DNA of 64,000 bases. Origin: Porphyra umbilicalis (lineage: Eukaryota > Rhodophyta > Bangiophyceae > Bangiales > Bangiaceae). Below, one piece after another: positions 56,168 through 64,000 of the stretch. The stretch spans positions 62,001 through 126,000 of the forward strand of contig KV918930.1 in the NCBI GenBank assembly GCA_002049455.2. The letters are read 5' to 3'. Below the pieces are notes generated by a model, which searched no databases, was not told where the DNA came from, and saw only the letters and a list, made by a program, of their open reading frames with translations. The translations under genes and the position numbers were made by a program. How positions within the stretch are numbered: the first letter of the stretch is position 1; each line of letters starts with the position of its first letter.

Positions 56168-56561
56168 TGTGGTATCAACAACGTTAGTTCAATTACCAGT
56201 GTACTGATACCGACCATAGCCAAGCAATAAAGCGAGTTCTATCGCCGTCGCGGCAAGGAAGAACGACCTTTTGTTGAAGGACATCCGATGGGGAGCCGGG
56301 TGGGGCCCACAACGGCGACCCCGGACCCAAGGTGATTTAATACAAACAACGGCACTGGTCGATCGACCATCCGATCAAGCGATCGTAATGAGTGCCGGCA
56401 GACAGATAAGACAGGCAAGCAAACAAACAATAAAAAAGAAACAATGCGGAAGTAACCCACCAAAGGGCTTGCCACAAGCCGAGTCACACAAATCCGTGGA
56501 TTCAGCCAGTCAAGGGGGCTACTCGTGGCTAATTGCCAATTGGGAGCAGAGATATGCTACA
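56168..56561 (-). repeat. 3' LTR of family-2 chromovirus (right limit uncertain)
   Basis: Copy of 53763-54158 without the MITE. On the minus strand it would run TGTAGC...ACCACA. The inner limit is inferred only from the TG/CA ends and the change in composition beyond it. Confidence 0.45.
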
Positions 56562-56563
56562 TA

Positions 56564-57702
56564 CCTCCAACGCGATATTCGAACCGTCCCGGTGAGATCC
56601 GAGGATGGTGAAACCCGATTGGGCGATCGCGGCCTCTTACGGGCCCGCGCGGGCGCAACCGCCCAGGCGGCGGGAGCCGTGGGGGGCGGGCCGCCCAGTC
56701 CCGATTGGGGGGAGGTGGCGGTTCGCCGTTGTCGGTCGCGACCGTCCGGCCACGCACGCGTTGGCGTGGGTGGCGGGCAGCTGACGCTGCGGGTCCGACC
56801 GGCGCTTGCGCGTTCGCGCGCCCGCGCAGGCGAGTCGGCGTCGGCGTGGGCGTGGGGGCCAGGCGGCCGGTTGACGGGCGACGAGCGTCGAGGTTAAGAC
56901 CCGTTGATGCGCAGGTGCGTCATGCAACACGTGTTGGGGCGACCGTCGTCGGCGCCGAGTGGCGCCTCCTTCGGCGGGGTTTTGACTACCCCTACGACAC
57001 GGCGAAAGCCGGGACGCGGGCCCGTGTTTCCGAGAGTGGGGGTGGGGTTCACACCTCAAGGCCGGTTACCACCGAGGCGTGCGCGCGGTGCCGCACTGGC
57101 TGGGTGGTCGTCGTCGTGCCGGCAGGCGCCGCCCTCGTCGGGGTGCTGACTCCCTTGGCGACGGGGCGAAAGCCGGGGTGCGGGTCCGCGTTGTGTCGGC
57201 ACAGGGCCATCCCGTGTCTTCGTGCTCACGCACAGGTCGCGGCCCAACGGCAAGGTTGAGTAGGGGTGCGCCGCCGCGAGGTGGCACACCGCGAGGTGGT
57301 GGACCCGGTGAGTGTGGGTCTGCGCTGGGTGGGGGGGGCGGCGCGCACGGCGGCAAGCGCGGCAAGCCCGGCGGCGACGGCAGCCAGGGCGGCAAGCGCT
57401 GCGTCGGCGGCAAGCGCGGCAAGCCCGGCGGCGACGGCGGCAAGGGCGGCAAGCGCTGCGGCGACGGCAAGCGCGGCAAGCCCGGCGGCGACGGCGGCAA
57501 GGGCGGCAAGCGCTGCGGCGACGGCAAGCGCGGCAAGCCCGGCGGCGACGGCGGCAAGGGCGGCAAGCGCTGCGTCGGCGACGGCAAGCGCGGCAAGCCC
57601 GGCGGCGACGGCGGCAAGAGCGGCAAGCGCTGCGTCGGCGACGGCAAGCGGGGCAAGCCCGGCGGCGACAGCCAGGGTAAACACCCCCGAACTGCCAACG
57701 CT
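56564..57702. repeat. leader of antisense ORF with GGCAAGCGC tandem repeats
   Basis: Five to six tandem copies of a 57-60 bp unit (GGCAAGCGCGGCAAGCCCGG...) lie at about 57345-57675. In the frame of the downstream ORF they encode a Gly/Lys/Arg/Cys/Asp repeat with no ATG upstream, so coding is uncertain. The more distal part repeats the ~160-bp segments of 54.6-54.9 kb. Confidence 0.55.
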
Positions 57703-59661
57703 ATGGCGGATTCGGCCGCGATGGCGGTGGATGTCGGCGTTGCCGATGGCGGGGCGGTCATCGACGGGGCGCATGCCGCCGCGGAGGGCCATCCGGAAGT
57801 GGATTGCTCCACGGACCCGGAGGTCTTGCGCCAGTTTCGGCCTCGCGGCTCATACTACGTACACGCGGAACCTGTGGAGGTGGTTGATTGGGTCTCGCAG
57901 GTCACCGACAACCGTCTGTACGAGATGTGCGTGCGCAATCGCGCTCGTGCGCACACGCGTCGTGTCTACGCGCAGTACGAGGCGTTGCCCGACTTCATTG
58001 ACGCGATGGCGCAAGCCGGGTTTCCGGACCACGCGGGCGACCGCGTGGCCGAGGTCCATGGGGACCCGTTCTTTGGGAACCAGGGCCCTCAGCGTCGTGT
58101 GTACGAGGTGATGACGTTTTGCAACGAGGTCGTGCGCTACCAAGTGCCCTTGCACCCGTTCCACCGCTTGGTGTACGCCAATGCGCTTCTGTTCCCTGTG
58201 AAGGGTACAGAGACGATCGAGGCGGCGGCCTACTCGTTTTGCCGCTTGTTGCGCAACTGGCCGAAGGCCGTTTTCCTCAAGCGGGCTCTCGCCGAGGACC
58301 TTTCGGTCCCGTTCGGGCACGACTCCGGTCTGGAGCCGTACCTCGAGCAGCTCGCGCTGGTGAAGCACGAGGAGAACGACAGCGTCGAGGACGATCGCAG
58401 TTCGCGGGTCACCGGGTTGCCGAACCCCTTTCGGCTGCCGATGTTCCCATCCGACCACCGTCGGGCCGCCGACACGCGCTTCTTTCGCGGTCGCGAGTTG
58501 ATGCCCACCGCGTGGGCGGCTGGAATTCTCCGTGCGCCACGGGCGTTCGACCTGTCCCGTTGGCTTCCGCCTATCCCGGCGTGGGAGCCCCACACGGGGT
58601 TGTGGGTGGCGACCCCCGTAGTGGTGTCGTACCTGGCGGATGCGTTGCGCAACGCCTACAGCTCAGTCTGGAAGGAGGTGTACTCCGAGTACTACTGCAA
58701 CTTAGTTGCTGCGTGGGTTCACACCCTGCAGGAGGACAAGCTCTTCGTCCACTTGGACGCTAAGACGCTTCGTCATTTCGACGCGTTGGATACGTCCAAG
58801 TCGATGGACGCGCCCGACGGCGAAGCCAAGTACGTCTTGTACGGAAAGATGCGTCAAGCCGTGACGGCGTTTCCCTGGCGGGAGGTCCTTAAGGACGTTG
58901 TCTGGCGCGACCGCGACTCCGGGGAAGCCCGTCAGGTGCAGGTCACGGTCGACCCGACCAAGGAGTACGGCGTTTGCCTTCGCCACCCTTGTGTCGATTT
59001 CGACTCGGCGTTGGACCCGAACGCGCCACTCCCGATGGCTCGAATCACTTCGAACCATCCCGGGGTGTGGCGTCGTGGTCGTCGGAGCTGGGCTCACGCC
59101 GTTGGCGACGCCCGAGAGGGCCGCTACCGCCCGCGTTCGCCGTGGCGCGATCGCTCGCCCTCTCCGCCCCGGGCGGTGGATGTCACTTGGCCGACCCGCG
59201 CGTCTTCCACCGCGGCGGTTGCCTTAGTTGGGTCGGCGCGCGCGCGCGATGTACGCGCTCGCGCGCCCCGTGGGGCAGCCTTGTCGACGGTGGCTAACGC
59301 CTGGGTCGAGCAGATCGCGGGCCTGCGGACCGCTGTGGAGCGCGCCGACGGACGGGGTGTCGAGTCGGCTTTGTCCATCATTGGACAGGCCCTGGCTTGC
59401 GCCGTTGACGGCGATGCCAACTACGGGCGATTCGCTCAGAACCTCTAGGCTATCCAGCCAGAGGAGAAGGCTACGCCGGCGCGCTTCAACGCGCAGAGCA
59501 TCCTTGGTCGTCGGACCCATGAGGGCGGGGGCCCGTCGACGGGGACCCCGCACTCGGCGCGCAACACGCGTGCGCGTAGTGTCTCGCAGGAGTCGGCGGC
59601 TAGTGTTGGCGCGAGCCGCGATTCCCGCCGGGACTCGCGTCGTCGTGACGACGAGGAGTAG
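57703..59661 (+). pseudogene. antisense ORF of family-2 chromovirus
   Basis: ATG 57703 to TAG 59659-59661, with one in-frame TAG at 59446-59448; about 652 codons. Seen in order: an acidic/Ala N-terminus (~25 residues), a globular region with DPEVLRQF (~45), RNRARAHTRR (~85), GDPFFGNQ (residues 120-127), RRVYE, RYQVPLHPF, LW..PVVV (~310) and LFVHLD (~350). An Arg/Ser-rich linker (~455-490) and a tail rich in Arg and Asp follow. There is no zinc knuckle, so it is not an ordinary Gag. It ends about 250 bases from the end of pol on the opposite strand. The GDPxFxxQ-RRVxE motif and the later LW and FVH motifs also occur in the antisense ORF at 18833. I recognise no known domain. The role is unknown. 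Confidence 0.6.
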
Positions 59662-59909
59662 CGAGGTTCACTGTCCAGTGACTTGCTCGGTTGACCCCGA
59701 CGGGGGGGTGAGGTTGCCAATGTTGAGGTCTTACGCCTTTTTAGGGTGTTGATGTTTCTTCGTCTTGCTGTCGTTTGTCGTTTGACATGTTTGTATCCAC
59801 TTCTCAGTTTTTCTGTTTATCGTCGTAGCGATGAAGGAAGTGGCAGGCCATCATGGCCCATGTTGTGGGATTTGTATCCCTTGCGTCTGCTGATAAAAGC
59901 ACTTCGTAC

Positions 59910-62900
59910 TCAAAACATGCACGTATGGAAGTAGCGTACCAACTGGTGTTGGTCCATTGTGGTATTACCACGAATGCTTCCTCTGTGGTTGTTACCAAGC
60001 GTCGAAGGACTGAGTCCAAGTGTTGTACCGGAGGTACCAGAAACCCGTTGGGGAGCACTGGTACAGGGGGATCGCTCCCGATCAGTGTCGCCTGTGCGGA
60101 GTTCGGACACACATATGTGTACGGGACGTAAACACTGTTCAGCCGAGGAAAAATGCCGCAAGGCAAGTTGGGGATCATACGCAAAGTTGCGCGTCGTGGA
60201 CGGCAGAGTGGACTTGAGCCACGCGACAGGAATTACTTCCTTAATTGCGACGGCTGTACTTGACTCTGTCCCCGAGACGTCGGCGTGGATAACTCCGTCA
60301 CCGGTAACATGGACATGTTGGATAGTGGGTATCCACGTGGAGTCCATGACGATGTTGGTCACGGTTGTGAGCCCGGCCTGTCGGCGACTTCGTCGCGTTG
60401 GCGTTTGCCACTCGAACCCCGGTACATGCTTCTTCTTCTGTCGAAGGAAACGCACGACCAGGTTGCGGGGGAGGTTCTTCAGGGGTTCCCAGGTGTCGTC
60501 CTTCGACCCGTAGTCGAACCACCGCACCTTAGCGCTATAGCTGTCACCCGTCTGGCGTCAGCCTAGGAGTTTGTCGATCACATACTCATCGGCAGTTGCC
60601 GGATGTGACTTGCGTTGGTCTAGACCATCTAGCAGGGTGTGTGGAACCGTGTCCGTCGTCGTTGGACGAGGAGCTGGGGTGACATGGTCACTGCTGACGC
60701 GTTTCTCCTCGCCGTCAAGGTCAATGACAAACGTGGAGGCGTCCGCGTCTGCGTCAATGACCACGAAGGGTCCGATGGCTTTGCTTTGCAGCTTGTTTCG
60801 CCGATCGTGGTTGGTCCTGTATATGTAGTCGCCGATCTTGACGTCTGCATTGCGGGTTGCGACCCGATGGTCGAAGTTAAGTTTGTAACGCTGTTGCGTC
60901 TTACGCAAGGCCTCGACTACGATGGGGATCTGCTTGCGCAGGCGGGCCATGAACTCGCGTTTGCGAGCTAGGGGTGACCCGTCCTTGAGCGTTCCCTTAT
61001 TGGTCAGCGGAGTGCCCTGGGGCAAGTTGCGAACCGTGAGGTTGGGGATCCGCCTTGGGATAACGAGCTCAAATGGAGCGATACCCGTAGACCGGTGCGG
61101 TTGGCTATTATACGCCATGGTGATTACCGGGAGTAGCTCATGCCATCGTGATGGGTCGTCGGCGACGTAGTGTCGCAGCTGAGTAGCCATGGTACGGTTG
61201 TACCGTTCGACTTGCACATTGGTTTGGGGATGATACGCCGTGGTGCGAACCGTTTCAATGCCAAGCATTTACATCACAGCGATGAAGAAGTTCGACATGA
61301 ACTGGGGCCCTTGGTCCGATAGGATCCGGTCCGGGGGCCCGTAGGCGGACACCCACGCGTTGAGGATGGATGACGTCACGGACATGGCCGTAATTCGCCG
61401 TAGGACGAGACACTTGGTGAGCTTGGCGAAGCGGTCGGTGATAACCAAGATGAAGCGGTTTGCCCTTCTTGGAGGCCAGGATGGGCCCAAAGATGTCAAC
61501 GGACAGCTCCGAGAGAGGCTTAGTAGCCGGGAACTGCGTCAAGGGCGTGGTGTGTCGCCGCAAGGCGAGGCGACTTTGCGCACACGTTGTGCATTTGGTG
61601 ATGGTCGAATGAATATCCGTCACCATTGAAGGCCAGTAGTATGCCTTACGCATTGTGTAATACATCCGGTTCATACCAGGTTGGGAGGCCACGGTTGCGT
61701 GGTTCTCGAGGGTCAACACTCGTTCGCGTAGAGACTTTGGAATAACCAGTTGATTTCCGTAAGGCGCACGGCGGTACAGAGCGTGATGCTCATCGCGGAA
61801 GAAGGCCTTGGCCGTTCCGCGCTCCACGCGAGTGGACATCTCGACACAGTGGTCGACTGTTTGTTGTGCTTCAACAACATCGTCTAAATCCACCGGTTCC
61901 GGGGTGTCGGTACCCGTGTACCTCTCCGTTCTTAATCCGTGGGCCGTCTCGGCCAATGCCAGGCAAGGTATATCATCATGAATATCTTCTGGCGGCGCCA
62001 CCGTAGAGGCGCGCGACAGGAAGTCGGGCAAAAGGTGCGATGCACCTGGTTTATAAACCATATCGAATGTGCATTCGGAGAGGCGAAGTCGCCATCACAT
62101 CAAGCGTCCGCTTGAGTCGGTCGTGCTGTAGATCGAGCTAAGTGCTTTGTGATCCGTTCGGATGAGGAACCGTTATCCGTCGAGAAAGTGCCTCAACTTG
62201 AGGACAGCCCACACGACGCCGAGGCATTCGCGTTCCGTGGTGGAGTAGTTTTGCTCTGCAGCAGTGAGTCCTCGGCTCCAATATCCGACAGGATGAAGCA
62301 GTTCGCTCGGCTCCTCCTGGAGGAGGGTACAACCAACTTGGTCGGCGCATGGGTCAACGTCAACGACGAGCTTCCGATCGGCTTTCGGCAAGGCAAGTAC
62401 CGGTGGGCACAACAGTGCGTTGCGAAGGTCCTTGAAGGCGGAGATAGCCACGTCCGTCGGTGGTGGTAAATCCGGTGGGATCTCGGCCCTAGTCAGGGCG
62501 TTCAGGGGCTTTGCTCGTGTGGCAAAGTCTTTGACAAACCGTCGATAGACGTTGTACATGCCCAAGAAGATTTTCAGCTGTGTCTTTGTGGTTAGGAACT
62601 TGGCATGCTTCAGAGCATCCACGTTCTTGTTGTGCACGTGCAGTTGCCCGGGGCGGACAATGTGTCCTAGGTACTCGACCTCATCGGAGAACCACGTGCA
62701 CTTTTCCAAGTTGAGGGTAACCCCGGCTTCTCGGAGACGGTGAAGAACCGTGTCAACATTTTTGACGTGTTGTTCCGCGGTTTGCGGAGAAGATGATGAC
62801 ATCGTCTAGGTAGACAAGGCATATCTGCCACTTCAAGCCCAAGAGGATAATATCCAACGGGCGCTGAAAGGTAGCGGGCGCGTTCGTCAAGCCGAAAGGC

Positions 62901-64000
62901 ATGGATAACCAGTGGTGTATACCACAGTGCGTCGTGAACGCCGTCTTCTCTTGGTCGTACTTGCGTAAGGGTACTTGCCAGTACCCCGCGGTGCAGTCGA
63001 CAGACGTGAACACCTTGGCATCTCCCAAGGAGTCGAGGCAGTCCTCCATCCGAGGCAAGGGATAAGCATCCTTCTTGGTGATGTTGATTAGCCGACGATA
63101 GTCGACACAGATTGGGGCTTTGCCGTTCTTCTTTGGTACAATTACCACGGGGCTTGCCCAAGCACCATGGATAGGGGCGATGACGTTGAGTTTCAACATC
63201 TTGTTGATCTGATCAGCGATGATCTGCCGTTTAAACGGCCCGGTCCGGTAGGGTTGGGCCCGTATGGGCAGCGCGTCGGGAGAAGTGACGATGGCGTGCT
63301 CCGTAGCATGGTTGACGCCAAGGGTTCCATCCCACATAGACGAATGCGTCTTAAGCATGTCACGAATCTGCTTGTGCAGGTACTCGGGTGCCTCACTGAG
63401 GTCGAGGTCCTCGAGTGGGTCACGACTCGCGTCGTCCGATGAGTTATCGGTTCCACCCCTTGGGGTGTTGTCATCCAAGACGGCGGAAAGCATCGGCCCT
63501 TTGTAGGGTTCGGCGAACCCCAAGGTTGAGTTCTTGCGAACAATGACTTGGTCCTTGCCGAAGTTGCATAAGTTGACCAAGAATGGTTCGTCCGGTTTGA
63601 CGATGGCGATGCCGCGGGCGACTGCCACGGACTTCTGTCGGCACAACCGAATGTTCGGTGTGATGGTAACCATACCAGGGGTGTCGCACGTGGCCATGAT
63701 CCACTGCTCCTTGTGTCCGTTGACACGCACCTGTTTGCAGGCTCGAACCCCAGCGGGTCTATCTTGCCAGTGGCGGTCCCACGCGCTGTCGTTCAGACAA
63801 GCTAAGATCGGCGTTGGCCGAAGTAGTTCCTCCGTGCAGCGCACATGCTCTTGCCAGACGATCTTGCGCAAGCGTGGCAAGATGCCCTCGATGTTTTGTT
63901 CAATGAACTCGGTGCCAAGATTGCACGGGACTGACAAGTTATCGGAAACGAGGAATCGGTCAAAAAGACGCACACCTCTGGTGTCTACATACAGATGTAT
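59910..64000 (-). pseudogene. pol: family-2 chromovirus pol, degenerate, N-terminus outside
   Basis: The frame is open to the window end, where a protease-like stretch starts. Reverse transcriptase (about 63350-62550) has an intact YLDD at about 62800-62811. A frameshift near 62780, stops TAA 62171-62173 and TGA near 62094, a frameshift in the integrase near 61440, TAA 61269-61271 and TGA 60558-60560 break it. RNase H is at about 62380-62100. In the integrase zinc finger one histidine is glutamine (ASQPG near 61670). The D...D...E core is seen as VDIFGP, SDQGPQF and QVERYN. A chromodomain (RWFDYGSKDDTWEP, about 60530-60480) and a basic tail end at 59910. It is related to, but clearly diverged from, the element at 3323-20164. 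Confidence 0.88.

Larger units (their letters stand above)
56168..64000 (-). mobile_element. family-2 chromovirus, minus strand, 5' part outside window
   Basis: Reading leftward from the window end: protease remnant, reverse transcriptase, RNase H, integrase, chromodomain (to 59910), then the antisense ORF (plus strand, 57703-59661), repeats, and an LTR ending at 56168. Gag and the 5' LTR lie beyond 64000. The antisense ORF, not a second gag, best explains the plus-strand ORF: no LTR lies between it and pol, and the first chromovirus has the same layout. A possible left target-site duplication is AGGAG (56163-56167); the right side is not in view. Confidence 0.65.

Noticed and set aside
57703-59661. 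Ordinary sense-strand Gag of a separate LTR element
   Set aside because: There is no zinc knuckle, no pol on the same strand, and no LTR in the 250 bases between this ORF and the minus-strand pol. Chromovirus 1 has the same convergent layout.

Overview
The window is a GC-rich nuclear segment of a eukaryote. The intron-containing ER chaperone gene, GT-AG introns and stacked LTR retrotransposons and DNA transposons show this. A red alga of the Porphyra/Pyropia type would fit the high GC and transposon density, but nothing in the sequence proves it. Only one ordinary host gene is certain, an ER-resident Hsp70 (BiP) at 49.8-52.1 kb on the minus strand. One spliced gene of unknown function lies at 26.9-28.6 kb. 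Almost everything else is mobile DNA, mostly decayed.

Layout. 1-1442: C-terminal part of a hAT transposase, cut by the window edge. 3323-20164: a plus-strand Ty3/gypsy chromovirus with ~728 bp LTRs, a 5-bp target duplication (ATGAG), gag, pol with a C-terminal chromodomain, and a -1 frameshift signal (GGGAAAC plus a possible pseudoknot) at the gag end. It is split by a younger Ty1/copia element at 11253-17178, with ~399 bp LTRs, target duplication TACCC and a primer site matching the anticodon half of initiator tRNA-Met. 23434-24788: a fold-back element. 24808-25435: a TA-flanked inverted-repeat element. 29091-34.4 kb: a frameshifted Helitron Rep/helicase gene on the minus strand. 35205-47179: a ~12 kb DNA transposon with 19-bp terminal inverted repeats, a KDZ/Zisupton-like transposase (plus strand, one TAG) and a convergent Ulp1-type cysteine protease (minus strand). 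52575-52705 and 54161-54291: two near-identical 131-bp TA-flanked MITEs in opposite orientation. 53763-64000: a second chromovirus family on the minus strand, truncated by the window end and apparently inserted into an older copy of itself.

The most interesting signal is that both chromovirus families carry, between the end of pol and the 3' LTR, a long ORF on the opposite strand that converges on pol. The first (18833 down to 10558, interrupted by copia) and the second (57703-59661, plus a truncated older copy at 55503-56167) share the order of a few short motifs (GDPxFxxQ..RRVxE.., LW...VV, FVHxD). They resemble no family I recognise. This may be an undescribed antisense-encoded accessory protein of algal-type chromoviruses.

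Decay is the rule. Both chromoviruses carry several stop codons and frameshifts. The copia gag-pol is one continuous frame broken only by two UGA codons and has a substituted catalytic aspartate. The stops of the window are a mix of TAG, TAA and TGA, so they do not suggest a changed genetic code.
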